From: Candidatus Uhrbacteria bacterium
GTDB lineage: Bacteria > Patescibacteria > ABY1 > SG8-24 > GWF2-40-263
Direction: 5' to 3'
DNA length: 64,000 bases
NCBI GenBank assembly: GCA_016205975.1
Contig: JACQSK010000005.1
Location: 1-64,000 of the forward strand
The notes beneath the pieces are model-generated. The model saw only the letters and a program-made list of their open reading frames with translations. It had not been told where the DNA came from and ran no database searches. The position numbers were made by a program, and so were the translations under genes. Positions 1 through 8,856 of the stretch are shown in pieces (the stretch's first letter is position 1; each line of letters opens with the position of its first letter).

Positions 1-3000
1 CATCAATGTCCACGGCGGCTGTGCCAGTGCCGTTGGAGGTCAAGTGAGCTGTGGCGGTGGTGCCACCTGTGGCGCGCAAGAGGAGTGAATCAGCAGCGGC
101 CAGACCAGAGTCGATGATAACGCCTCCAGCGGTCGCGTCCATGATAATCGCGTCAGCTTCTGTGGAAGCGCCTGTCACACGGATCTCGGTGGCTGCACCA
201 ACGGCGGTGATGTCGAGATCTTCTCCAGCAGCGTCACCTGTAACGGAGATGTCGAGTCCTCCAGCGGTCGTGGTGAGGGTCATGGCATCAGCGGCGGTAC
301 CGGCAGAGGAGAGGATGAGGGAGGAGTTGGTAGCGCCTGCCAAGGAGATCGTGAGATCTTCGGCGGCGAGGTTAGAAGTAACGGTTACGTTGGAAGCAGC
401 GACACCGTCGATGGAGAATACTCCTCCTGAGAGGATGTCGATTCCCCCTGTGCCTGAGTCAATGTCGATACCGGCTGTGGTGGTGACTGCCTGGATAGCA
501 ATGGAATCAGTGGCCGTAGAGGCAGATGTCAGACGCATCTCGGTAGCGGCACCAACGGTGGTGATGTCCAAGTCTTCTCCAGCAGCGTCACCTGTAACGG
601 AGATGTCCAGTCCTCCAGCGGTAGTCGTGATCTGCATGGCATCTGCGGCGGTACCTGCAGAGGAAAGGATGAGGGAGGAGTTGAAGGATCCAGCTTGTGC
701 AATCGTGAAATCGTCTCCAGCGGTATTCGCCGTGTTCGTAATTATCAAAGTTGAGTTGTTCGCATCAATGTCGATTCCACCGGCAGTAGCGTTTACTCGT
801 ACCGCGTCTGCTGTCGTGGAAGCTGTTGTCAGACGAATCTCACCTGTCACGCCTGTAGAGGTGATGTCGATATCTTCACCGTCTGTTCCGGAAGCGGATG
901 TAATGTCAATACCACCAGCCGTAGACTCAATGAGAATGGCGTTGGCCGTGTTGGCCGAAGACTCAATCTCGAAGTTGGAGGCGGTTGTTAAGGTAATGGT
1001 GGAAGCCGTTGTTTCCGCGAAATCCCAGTTCCAAGTAAGTCCGCCCTCGACGATATCGAGGTCTCCGTCTGAAGTCTGTGCAAAGGTGAGACCGTCATCC
1101 AGTCGAAGGTCAATCGTGGTTGTCGCGTCACCCAGGTCGATGCCGTCATCCCACGTTCCGTTGACTTCCAGACCGGTTACGACGCCGCCTGAAGTATTCG
1201 CCGAGGTCAGCATCAATCCGTTCACCTCGCCTGCGGCGTCATCGCCAGCGGCACCGTCAACGTCAATCTCGACGCCTGCGAGAACCTCGCCAGAAGAAAG
1301 CGCCGTTCCGACGTCAGCATCAATGTAGATCGCACTCACGTTTGCCGAGTTTGAATCAATATCAAATGCCATGGCATCGCCTGTTCTTGCCGCACCAGCA
1401 ACATCAATGGCTCTTCCTGCCACGTTCGTGCCCATGTTGAGGTCAATGGCATTGCCTGAGTGAACGGCATCAGAGTAGGTAATATCCAATTCGTTTCCAG
1501 AAGCAAGAGTGGATCCTGAAACATCAATGTCCAAGGTGTTGGTATCTTTTGTTCCGGTGATGTCCAGTTGAATAAGATCACCCGTAACCGCGGCGGCAAG
1601 AGCCGTGTCCGTGATATGGATGGCTGATCCGCTTGTTCGGACCGCGCCTGGAGCGATGTCAAAGACGTCACCCGTGGTCAGAGCGGCTGTGTCAATGTCA
1701 AACGCATCCGCAGTTGTGAGAGAAGCAAACGAGACGTCTACAATGTCGTTCGTACTCTCGCCTGATGTGAAGTTGTACTGATCCGATCCTGTCGTGTCAC
1801 CAAAATTAATCGTGTCTGTACCCGTTCCTGTACCGACGTTGATCGTTCTAGTCGTAGGCGTCACGCTCGCACCGATATTGATGGTACGGCTGGAGGCAAC
1901 TGTTTCAATCGTTACGTCTTGAAGGGTACTGCTAATGCTGACGGTTCCGCTGGTACCACCTCCAGTAATGGAGAGCGCGGCGCCTGACGTGGCAATCGCA
2001 ATGGGGCCTGAATCAGCCGCGGAAATAGAAATACCGGTTGATCCATTGCTGTTAATCCCGATGGAACCACCGTCCAGAGTGATAGCGCCTGTTGTGTTGG
2101 TCGAAGCATCGTAGGCATCAAGATAAATACCCGACCCAGCGCCACCGTCCGCATCCAAGAAAATCGCATCAGTGGATGTATCAACCGACTGCAAGATCAC
2201 GCTTGAAGACGTGCCGCCAGCCGACGTGTTCAAGGTGAGTGATCCAACGGAAGTGGTAAATGCAGAAGCCGCCGCCGCATCCATATCGATTCCACCGGCT
2301 GTGGCGTTTACATCAATAGCATCAGATGAGTTTCCGGCGGAAGAGATGATGACCGAGGAGTTTGTTGCACCTGTGACAGCAATCGTCAAATCCTCTGCAT
2401 CTGTGCCAGAGGCGAGCGTGAAGTTCATGTCATCGGCTCCATCAATAGAGACCGTTCCTGTGGAGTCAACCGTGATCCCACCGGTTCCAGCATCCACGTC
2501 AATTCCACCAGCGGCGTTCGAAGCGTTGAGGTAGATGGCATTGATCGCCGCCTCGCCTCCATCAATGTTCACGGAAGCTGCTTCTGCATCAAATGTGAGA
2601 TCACCAGCAGAAGTATTAAAGTTTGAAGCCGCGTCCGCATCCAGTGAGATGGCTCCTGTTCCGTTCACATCAAAGGCCTGAGCATCCGAGAAGAAGGCCC
2701 AGGTCGAACCCGCATCCTGGACATTGAAGTCTCCTGTGCTCTGAAGGTCGATATCATAGTTGCCAGCCGCGGCCACATCAAACGAAATTCCGGTCGTCGC
2801 GTCATCAACTGTGATCACCTGTGCGGCTGAACCGAAGTTGTTGTAGGCGTCGTCAAGATTACTCGCAAGCGTGACCCATGCAGCAGCCGTTCCGTCGTAG
2901 AACTTGATTTCGTCCTCGTCGGTGTCGTAGTACATGCGGCCCTCAAAACCCGTTGTTGGGTCAGCCGATGATCGTTCGATCGCTTGGCTGACAATGGCGT

Positions 3001-3457
3001 AAGGGGTTTTGGTGACCTTCACGCGCGGTGAAAGAGTCTCCGCGCTTCCCACGACGTCCGCGGTGTGGACCTTGAGTTCCAACCAAATCTGGTTGTTAAA
3101 ATCGGCAACGTCCGTTGAAATTGGGACTTCCATGGTGAAGTACCCATTGGTGACCGTAATGGCTGTCTCGCCTGAGTCGACGGATCCGTCACCGTCCGCG
3201 TCGGCAAAACCTTGGATGTTGGATCCAAGGTTTGTGCCACCCGTGAGGGCAGGTTCCAGATCAACCCAGAAATAGTACGTTCCCGTAAGGGCCGTACCAG
3301 ATGCATTAAAAAGTCTTCCGTTATAACCAATGGTCGCCGGAGCTCCGGCTGTTTGGGCATTGGCCGTCAACGGGACTGCAAGTAGGGCGGTGGCAAGGGT
3401 GTAGAACACCATCGCAATCCCTACAAACGCGTGCAGTATGAATTTGGCGGTTCGCAT
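1..3457 (-). CDS. Giant secreted beta-strand-repeat surface protein (3' end outside window)
   Basis: The reading frame is open from an ATG at 3457 to the left window edge (about 1,150 codons, no stop seen), so the C-terminus is missing. Residues 1-35 form a signal peptide ending near LTANA. A short domain with YNGRLF and YYFWVDL motifs follows, like the N-terminal module of CPR and phage tail-fibre-type surface proteins. The rest is low-complexity Gly/Ala/Ser/Thr/Asp sequence with recurring motifs such as TTAGGLDISVTGDAAGEDL, consistent with a beta-helix or beta-strand stalk. DNA around 180-310 and 540-670 repeats with a period near 360 bp. It is the last gene of a minus-strand run of exported proteins. 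An adhesin or surface-layer role is inferred. Confidence 0.8.
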   Translation of the reverse strand, partial: MRTAKFILHAFVGIAMVFYTLATALLAVPLTANAQTAGAPATIGYNGRLFNASGTALTGTYYFWVDLEPALTGGTNLGSNIQGFADADGDGSVDSGETAITVTNGYFTMEVPISTDVADFNNQIWLELKVHTADVVGSAETLSPRVKVTKTPYAIVSQAIERSSADPTTGFEGRMYYDTDEDEIKFYDGTAAAWVTLASNLDDAYNNFGSAAQVITVDDATTGISFDVAAAGNYDIDLQSTGDFNVQDAGSTWAFFSDAQAFDVNGTGAISLDADAASNFNTSAGDLTFDAEAASVNIDGGEAAINAIYLNASNAAGGIDVDAGTGGITVDSTGTVSIDGADDMNFTLASGTDAEDLTIAVTGATNSSVIISSAGNSSDAIDVNATAGGIDMDAAAASAFTTSVGSLTLNTSAGGTSSSVILQSVDTSTDAIFLDADGGAGSGIYLDAYDASTNTTGAITLDGGSIGINSNGSTGISISAADSGPIAIATSGAALSITGGGTSGTVSISSTLQDVTIETVASSRTINIGASVTPTTRTINVGTGTGTDTINFGDTTGSDQYNFTSGESTNDIVDVSFASLTTADAFDIDTAALTTGDVFDIAPGAVRTSGSAIHITDTALAAAVTGDLIQLDITGTKDTNTLDIDVSGSTLASGNELDITYSDAVHSGNAIDLNMGTNVAGRAIDVAGAARTGDAMAFDIDSNSANVSAIYIDADVGTALSSGEVLAGVEIDVDGAAGDDAAGEVNGLMLTSANTSGGVVTGLEVNGTWDDGIDLGDATTTIDLRLDDGLTFAQTSDGDLDIVEGGLTWNWDFAETTASTITLTTASNFEIESSANTANAILIESTAGGIDITSASGTDGEDIDITSTGVTGEIRLTTASTTADAVRVNATAGGIDIDANNSTLIITNTANTAGDDFTIAQAGSFNSSLILSSAGTAADAMQITTTAGGLDISVTGDAAGEDLDITTVGAATEMRLTSASTATDSIAIQAVTTTAGIDIDSGTGGIDILSGGVFSIDGVAASNVTVTSNLAAEDLTISLAGATNSSLILSSAGTAADAMTLTTTAGGLDISVTGDAAGEDLDITAVGAATEIRVTGASTEADAIIMDATAGGVIIDSGLAAADSLLLRATGGTTATAHLTSNGTGTAAVDID

Positions 3458-3509
3458 ACGTTGCGTACGTTAGTGAAAAGATTTTTTTTAAATGAAGCGA
3501 GGAGCGCTC

Positions 3510-3595
3510 AGTGATTCTGGCGGCGAAACCACACCAGCAACGAGAGAAACGCAAGGCACTGGGCTTTGCCTTGTCATTTCGCCACCAGAATCACT
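3510..3595. repeat. Large inverted-repeat element (19-bp stem) in the leader of the giant surface protein
   Basis: The arms at 3510-3528 and 3577-3595 are complementary over 19 bp with one G-U-type mismatch. The loop contains a second hairpin, CAAGGCA/TGCCTTG. The element lies between the cohesin gene stop (3625) and the giant-protein start (3457), so it would be transcribed in their intergenic leader. There is no T tract directly after it on the minus strand, so it is not a standard terminator. It could be a structured leader or an inserted palindromic element. Confidence 0.6.
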
Positions 3596-3624
3596 TAAGT
3601 CTGCCTGACTCCATGATGTTATGA

Positions 3625-4863
3625 TTAACTTTTTCGCTTACGCGATAAGTAAATTATACCAAATAATGCGGCGACTCCCAAGACCAGAGTTATCAACAAG
3701 GGACGATTGTTCGTGGCGCCTCTGGCTGTCTCTTGAATGGACGACACAATCGCTCCCACTTCCCCAGACGCTTCGTAGCCTTCTGGACGGTTCAAATCCG
3801 TTCCTTCTGGATACACGCGCACGGAGACGCCGCTGTAGATAACGTTCCCTGCGCGATCGAATGCAGCGACTCGGAAAAAGTACGTTCCCGCTACGAGGTC
3901 TTCCATCTCAAGAGGGCTTGTCTGAACCTGGAATGCGCTATCGTTTATCGCGACCTGATACTGCAGGACGCCTGAGGTTTCATCCGTTGTTGCAAAGGTG
4001 AACCAGGCAGACTCTCCTACCAAGATCTGATCATCTTGAACCGTCAGCTCAATGGCATTTGGTGCGGTCGTATCCACGCGCACCGCTCGCGATGCAACGG
4101 CCGTCTCGCGTCCGTCTTCCTGGATTCCCTTCAAGCGGAAGTAGTACATCCCGTCCGCAGGCGCTTCCAAGGAAAGCTCCGTTGTCTCTCCATCAAGGGA
4201 CACATCTGGCTCAGCATCGGACTCCGGACCAAAACGGTAGTAGTAGGTCTTGATTGGGCTGTCCCCTTCAAGCTCTGTCCAGCTCAGTGCAATGTTTTTG
4301 TTTGAGTACCACGTCTCTTCATCTGGATGTGAGCTACTCTCCAAAGCGACGAGAGCGACTCCCGGCTCTGACCCGACCGCTGGGGTTACCTCAATGGTCG
4401 CCTCTCCTTGTCCCGAGGTACTTATCCGTTCCTCACCGTTACTGATCGCTCGAGAGTCGGAGGAGATTTGGATGTTCCCCTCCCCTTCCTCTAAGCCGAG
4501 AAATGTCACGGTGATGAACGACGTCTTTTCTGTTACGGAACCTTCAAGCGTAAAGGCTCCCCAAGAAATCTTTCCAGTCGTGTTGTCGTAATAATTTCCT
4601 GGCGCCATGCGGTCAAAGCTGCCTGAAAGGCGGACGCTCTGCACGCTCACGACGCTGGGGTTAAAGATGACAACGGCTCGAACCGTGTCCAGAGATTCCC
4701 CTTGCGGGTCCACGCTGACGGTCACGTCGAAGCGTTCTCCTCGCGCGGCCTCATAGGAGGACTGGTCCAAACTCATGGTTGCTGTCCCTGCGGCCTGCAC
4801 GACAAGTCCCGGCACGAACACCACAGCGGCCACCAAGAAACTCTGTAGGAGCTGTTTCAACAT
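3625..4863 (-). CDS. Membrane-anchored cohesin-domain protein
   Basis: A 412-residue exported protein. Residues 1-24 are a signal peptide. Residues about 27-165 match a cohesin fold, with characteristic stretches TMSLDQSSYEAARGERFDV, GESLDTVRAVVIFNPSVV and KISWGAFTLEG. Residues about 185-350 resemble fibronectin-III/Ig-like modules (YYFRLKGIQEDG, FFRVAAFDRAGN). A hydrophobic helix (LLITLVLGVAALFGIIYL) followed by SRKRKS at the C-terminus anchors it. Cohesins bind dockerins, and the next gene upstream encodes a dockerin, so a surface-tethering pair is likely. It sits 19 nt after the dockerin gene, probably in one operon. Confidence 0.85.
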   Translation of the reverse strand: MLKQLLQSFLVAAVVFVPGLVVQAAGTATMSLDQSSYEAARGERFDVTVSVDPQGESLDTVRAVVIFNPSVVSVQSVRLSGSFDRMAPGNYYDNTTGKISWGAFTLEGSVTEKTSFITVTFLGLEEGEGNIQISSDSRAISNGEERISTSGQGEATIEVTPAVGSEPGVALVALESSSHPDEETWYSNKNIALSWTELEGDSPIKTYYYRFGPESDAEPDVSLDGETTELSLEAPADGMYYFRLKGIQEDGRETAVASRAVRVDTTAPNAIELTVQDDQILVGESAWFTFATTDETSGVLQYQVAINDSAFQVQTSPLEMEDLVAGTYFFRVAAFDRAGNVIYSGVSVRVYPEGTDLNRPEGYEASGEVGAIVSSIQETARGATNNRPLLITLVLGVAALFGIIYLSRKRKS

Positions 4864-4882
4864 AAGGAATCAAGATCCTCCT

Positions 4883-5758
4883 CTAGACCGATGTGCCCCA
4901 GCGCGCGACTAACATCGAAAAGTCGTAGTCGTCAACGCTGTCATCCTCATTAAAGTCACCGGAGCGAGAACTTCCGCCCCAAAGTCCGACAAGCTTACTG
5001 AGGTCGTAATCGTTCACCGTATCGTCTTGATTGACGTCACCGATAAGCCGTCGATACACCTCATAGATGGTCTCGTCTGACTCCGTTGAACCATCAATGG
5101 CAACGAGTGTGAAGCTATTGAGACCATAGGAAAGCGAGACGCTGACTTTCCAGGCGTCGTCGTCGGTAAACTCCACATCATCGGACTCCCCATCCACCGT
5201 GAGTTCCTCTGTGTCCTCGTCCATGGTTCCGTACAGAAGGAACGGAGATACGTAGGTAAAATCAAGGTCGGCTATCTCGTCCGAGACTTCTGGCTCATCT
5301 AAACTTCCCACGGCCGCTCCGCCGCCACCGCCTCCGCCACCGCCTCCGCCACCTGCGGTGGTACAGGAGGTGGTTACGTAGGCACAGGCCGAGCTACAGG
5401 AAAGCGTTCCAGAATCAAAGCCCTGGCTCGCACATGTCGCACTGTTTAGATCTGCTCCATCACAAGTTTCACCCGTATCACGGAACCCATCTCCACAATA
5501 GAACTGGAAAGCTCCACCGATTTGGCTCTGATAACTGGTGGAGGTTGGGTTGTCCGAGTACGGCTCGATCGCACCCTGAAGCTGATAGCTCGTGGAGTTC
5601 AGCATGTCGTCTGTATTGGCGTAGCCATCAGCAGCGGGAGCTTGGAATCCTTGCTCGGGATAAATCTGGTAACTCGTCGAGGAGACCGCACCCACGCTCA
5701 TAGGCAGCGCCAGAACCGCGAATGCCACGAGCAGGATTGGTAGTTTTGTATATCGCAT
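4883..5758 (-). CDS. Dockerin-domain exoprotein with Cys-rich module and poly-Gly linker
   Basis: A 291-residue protein with a signal peptide (residues 1-24). A region of STSYQ repeats is followed by a cysteine-rich DUF4215-like module (CGDGFRDTGETCDGADL with several later Cys). A run of 12 glycines leads to a beta-rich domain. The C-terminus has two calcium-binding dockerin repeats, GDVNQDDTVNDYDLSKLVG and GDFNEDDSVDDYDFSMLVA. Dockerins dock onto cohesins, which are encoded on both sides (3625-4863 and 5787-7262). Spacing to the upstream gene is 28 nt. The cargo function of the middle domain is unknown. Confidence 0.88.
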   Translation of the reverse strand: MRYTKLPILLVAFAVLALPMSVGAVSSTSYQIYPEQGFQAPAADGYANTDDMLNSTSYQLQGAIEPYSDNPTSTSYQSQIGGAFQFYCGDGFRDTGETCDGADLNSATCASQGFDSGTLSCSSACAYVTTSCTTAGGGGGGGGGGGGAAVGSLDEPEVSDEIADLDFTYVSPFLLYGTMDEDTEELTVDGESDDVEFTDDDAWKVSVSLSYGLNSFTLVAIDGSTESDETIYEVYRRLIGDVNQDDTVNDYDLSKLVGLWGGSSRSGDFNEDDSVDDYDFSMLVARWGTSV

Positions 5759-5786
5759 AATCGTATGCTCGATTTCTCATGACGAT

Positions 5787-7262
5787 TTAGAACGCTCCTG
5801 AGTAAGCAATCGCGGCAACGATGTTCCAGTCCTGATCAGAACTTGGCAGGTACCCAAAGGTGCCCACGAAGGTCGTGATGGCCGCTGACTCCGCTTCAAG
5901 ATCGCGTTCGTCCTCGCTTGGCGTGAAGCCGTTCACCATGTAATCAACGGCAACCCAATCGGCATCTTCCGATGGGAGCTGTCCTGTGATCTTTCCAAAC
6001 CAGCCGATCGCTTGCTGTTCAAGCGTAAGCTCTGTTTCTTCTTCGGGGACCGCTTCTTCGACGACCTCTTCAACAACCGCTTCTTCCTCATCACCTTCGT
6101 CCAAGAAATCCGTGTAGGCAAGTGTGTGGATCACGTTCCACTCCATAGAGGTAGATGGCATCTTGGCGTACTTGGCGCCGAAGATCACGAGGGAATCTTG
6201 CTCTGCTTGGAGGTCGCGAGGATCACCTTGGCAGCCGCCGTAGGCAATGCAGTGCAAAGCAGACCAGTCGTCACCTGAGGACGGCATGCGTCCATAGAAC
6301 GCGCCGAAGTAGACAAGGCCCTGCTGCTCGAGGCTCAAGGTTGATTCTTCTTCTGTTGCCTCTTCTTCTGCGGCTGGCTCTTCTTCTGCGACTTCTTCCT
6401 CCTCAACCGCCTCTTCCTCTTCTTCCTCTGAGAGAGGCGCAAGTCCTAAGAGCGTTTGACCTGCGCTCGTATACGCGAGAGCGTGCACGGCGTTCCAGTC
6501 CATAGATGAGGAAGGATTGGCGCCATACTTGCTGTTAAATCGAGCAATGGCGGCTACCTCATAGGAAAGGTTGCGGTGGTCTGCGTCATAGCAGCCGTTG
6601 TCCGCAATACAGTCGTTCGTCGTCCAGTCTGCTCCGCTTGAAGGCAAGCGGCCGAACAGAGCGCCGAAGTAAACAAGGGCCTGCGCCTCAGCGCTCGCGC
6701 TTGTTGCCGTGCCGCCTGTGCTTGCTTCCTCTTCTTCTTCCTCTTCTTCCTCAGGCGCCTCCGACGCAACGTCGGCTCCGCTGATCGTTACTCGTGCGGA
6801 TCCAAGGCTGCTGGTGTTGATCGTCTCCTGACCGTCCGCGATCAATCGCGACGTGCTGGCAACACTGATGGTGGCCGTGCCAGCCGAGAGCGCATGGAAC
6901 GTCACGGTGGCAAGCGTCCCTGCGCTGGTCACCGGCGTCCCGAATTTGAACGCACCGTAAGAAAGGGTTCCGGCATCGTTGTCGATGTCATTGGAAGGAG
7001 AAAAGTTCGGAAACAAACTTCCCAAGTCAAACGAAAGCACCTCGACGAGCGCCGGGTTGAAACTCAGATCGACACGCACGGTGTCGAGTGACTCGTCGTT
7101 CGCGTCCACGAGCACGCTTAAACTAAAAGAGTCCCCTGTCTCAACGGACGTGTTGGTCGGCGACAACGACAACGTGGCCGTAGAACCGGCGTGCGCCGCT
7201 GGGATGCCAACGTTCGCGATTCCCATCGCGAGTCCGAGGAAGAGGACGGCAATCTTCTTCAT
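5787..7262 (-). CDS. Cohesin-domain protein with six PSS-DW repeats and acidic linkers
   Basis: The start is placed at the ATG at 7262 (MKKIAVLFLG), which gives a clean signal peptide; an upstream ATG at 7316 would add 18 non-signal residues. Residues about 25-160 form a cohesin domain (ATLSLSPTNTSVETGDSF, FNPALVEVLSF, LSYGAFKFG). After Glu-rich linkers come three modules, each holding two copies of a motif of the type FGxxxGxxPSSxxDWxxxxxxAY. I do not recognise that repeat. Export and dockerin binding are inferred from the family. A promoter is visible at 7330-7358. Confidence 0.82.
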   Translation of the reverse strand: MKKIAVLFLGLAMGIANVGIPAAHAGSTATLSLSPTNTSVETGDSFSLSVLVDANDESLDTVRVDLSFNPALVEVLSFDLGSLFPNFSPSNDIDNDAGTLSYGAFKFGTPVTSAGTLATVTFHALSAGTATISVASTSRLIADGQETINTSSLGSARVTISGADVASEAPEEEEEEEEEASTGGTATSASAEAQALVYFGALFGRLPSSGADWTTNDCIADNGCYDADHRNLSYEVAAIARFNSKYGANPSSSMDWNAVHALAYTSAGQTLLGLAPLSEEEEEEAVEEEEVAEEEPAAEEEATEEESTLSLEQQGLVYFGAFYGRMPSSGDDWSALHCIAYGGCQGDPRDLQAEQDSLVIFGAKYAKMPSTSMEWNVIHTLAYTDFLDEGDEEEAVVEEVVEEAVPEEETELTLEQQAIGWFGKITGQLPSEDADWVAVDYMVNGFTPSEDERDLEAESAAITTFVGTFGYLPSSDQDWNIVAAIAYSGAF

Positions 7263-7297
7263 AAGAAAATTTTTTAGGGCAGTTAAATGTAAATGGG

Positions 7298-7317
7298 TTT
7301 GACGTGGGCGCGTCAAA
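7298..7317 (-). other. 5' UTR hairpin of the cohesin gene
   Basis: TTTGACG and CGTCAAA arms (7 bp) enclose TGGGCG, between the predicted transcription start near 7322 and the start codon at 7262. A regulatory role is only a possibility. Confidence 0.4.
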
Positions 7318-7329
7318 AAGATCGTGAGA

Positions 7330-7358
7330 ATTATAACATTCAGCGCGTTACTCTACAA
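7330..7358 (-). promoter_or_regulatory. Sigma70-type promoter for the cohesin/dockerin run
   Basis: On the minus strand, a -35 box TTGTAG (7358-7353) and a perfect -10 box TATAAT (7335-7330) are separated by 17 bp. This predicts a 5' UTR of about 60 nt upstream of the ATG at 7262. Confidence 0.6.
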
Positions 7359-7394
7359 ACAAGAGCCTGTGTATAAATCCTCCCAATTTCAAAA

Positions 7395-7426
7395 TAAAAA
7401 AACGACGCCTGAACGAATTCGCGTCG
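7395..7426 (-). terminator. Rho-independent terminator after the sugar transferase operon
   Basis: On the minus strand a CGACGC/GCGTCG stem with a 12-nt loop is followed by a T run (A run at 7395-7402 on plus). It lies downstream of the stop at 7541 and upstream of the cohesin promoter. The rest of 7263-7540 holds no gene that I can see. Confidence 0.65.
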
Positions 7427-7540
7427 ATGAATCCTCGTCTTATTTTTCAGCGAGCTGTCTAAGAATGGAGCGATGGCTGTCGCGCAAAGCGATTTTCTGG
7501 CCAGGCTGGCTTAGCCAAAAAAAGTTTTCCACTGCCCTAT

Positions 7541-8854
7541 TTAGGGCGCCTCTCGTCGAAAGAACAGCTGCAAAGTCTTCAGTAAAATGAGCACGTCAAA
7601 GATCATCGACCTGTTTTTGATGTAGTAGAGATCGTACTCAAACTTGCGCCGCGAGTCTGTCACGGAACGTGCGTAGCGAAACTTAATCTGCGCCCAACCC
7701 GTGAATCCAGGCTTCACAAAATGCCGCACGCGATAGTGAGGGATCTCGCGCTCAAGGTTCTCGACGAACATGGGCCGCTCTGGACGCGGACCGACAAGAC
7801 TCAGCTCGCCATGGAGTACATTGAGCATCTGCGGAAGCTCATCCAAATGTGTACGGCGCAGGAAGGCTCCCACGCGCGTGGCGCGCGGATCGCCCATGAC
7901 GGCCCACTGCGCGCCGTGCGCCTCAGCGTCCGTCTTCATCGTACGAAACTTTCGTATAAAAAACGTAGATCGATTTTTCCCAACGCGCTCTTGCGTGTAG
8001 AACACCTCTCCCCCGCCCTCAAGTTTGATAGCCAGCGCCGCGAGCACCCACAAGGGAAGCGAGACGATTAAAATCACGAGCGCCGCGGTCACATCAAAGA
8101 GGCGCTTGAGTCGCTCAGAAAATCCTCGCTCACGCTCTTGGACGTTTCGGATAAACCATTGGTGGTCGATGGTGGTCAGCGGGATCCTGCGCGCGAACAG
8201 CTCATACGCCTGAGCGAGATCCAAAAACGTCACGCCTGTTCCCAGACACCGATAGAGCGTCTGGATGTGATCGTCTTGCGTTAAAAAATCAGGAGGGAGG
8301 ATAACGACGTCCACGCGCTGCGCCTTGAGCTGATCCTCCAAGCCTTGCTCGCTCTCTAACCGGACGTACTGATAACCGTGATGTTTGAGGGACTGGATAA
8401 TCTCCTGGAGCTCCGTAGCCTGCGGCCCCATCTCCAGAATCCCGATCCGCCAAGGTGACAGCGGCGAGATCCATGCAGAAAAAAGCAGTCGCCAGAGGAA
8501 GGCCAGCACGCCAAAAAGCCCCACATGGACGAGCAGGTTCGTCTTAGGGGTGATGTCTGTAAGCGTAAAAGCGTAAAAAAAGAGCACGCCAGTGGCAAAC
8601 AAGACTGTCGTGGCAAGCACATAACGAGCCAAAAATGGGGCAGAGGAAGGCGGCAAGGACAGGTCGTAACAGTCCAGGACGTAGAAGATCACGAGCCAAA
8701 CAAGGTAAAGCAAAGAAAACGGAATGGCGTGCTCCAAAAAGACCGAAGCGTCAAAACTTCCCCAGAACCCAATGAAGAGCGCCAAGATAAGAGAAATATA
8801 CAGCAAGGCCACATCGCCCATGAGTAAAGCTATTTTTCGAAAAATGAAGCCCAT
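7541..8854 (-). CDS. Polyprenyl-phosphate sugar-1-phosphate transferase (exopolysaccharide initiation)
   Basis: A 437-residue integral membrane enzyme. The N-terminal half carries about five transmembrane helices and a CoA-binding-like domain. The C-terminal 200 residues are a bacterial sugar transferase domain: KRLFDV, a membrane-entering hydrophobic helix, FFIRKFRTMKTDAE, HLDELPQMLNVLHGELSLVG, GPRPERP and KPGFTGWAQI. The family transfers a hexose-1-phosphate from a nucleotide sugar to undecaprenyl phosphate, the first step of repeat-unit assembly. It ends a four-gene minus-strand operon with three polymerase/ligase-like genes (2-nt gap). A second initiating enzyme lies at 57162-58574. Confidence 0.92.
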   Translation of the reverse strand: MGFIFRKIALLMGDVALLYISLILALFIGFWGSFDASVFLEHAIPFSLLYLVWLVIFYVLDCYDLSLPPSSAPFLARYVLATTVLFATGVLFFYAFTLTDITPKTNLLVHVGLFGVLAFLWRLLFSAWISPLSPWRIGILEMGPQATELQEIIQSLKHHGYQYVRLESEQGLEDQLKAQRVDVVILPPDFLTQDDHIQTLYRCLGTGVTFLDLAQAYELFARRIPLTTIDHQWFIRNVQERERGFSERLKRLFDVTAALVILIVSLPLWVLAALAIKLEGGGEVFYTQERVGKNRSTFFIRKFRTMKTDAEAHGAQWAVMGDPRATRVGAFLRRTHLDELPQMLNVLHGELSLVGPRPERPMFVENLEREIPHYRVRHFVKPGFTGWAQIKFRYARSVTDSRRKFEYDLYYIKNRSMIFDVLILLKTLQLFFRREAP

Positions 8855-8856
8855 AC

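Noticed and set aside
51..1328. 425-codon plus-strand frame
   Set aside because: Antisense shadow of the repeat-rich giant surface protein. Its composition (Pro/Val/Ala/Ser repeats) mirrors the real frame, which has a signal peptide and known domain start.
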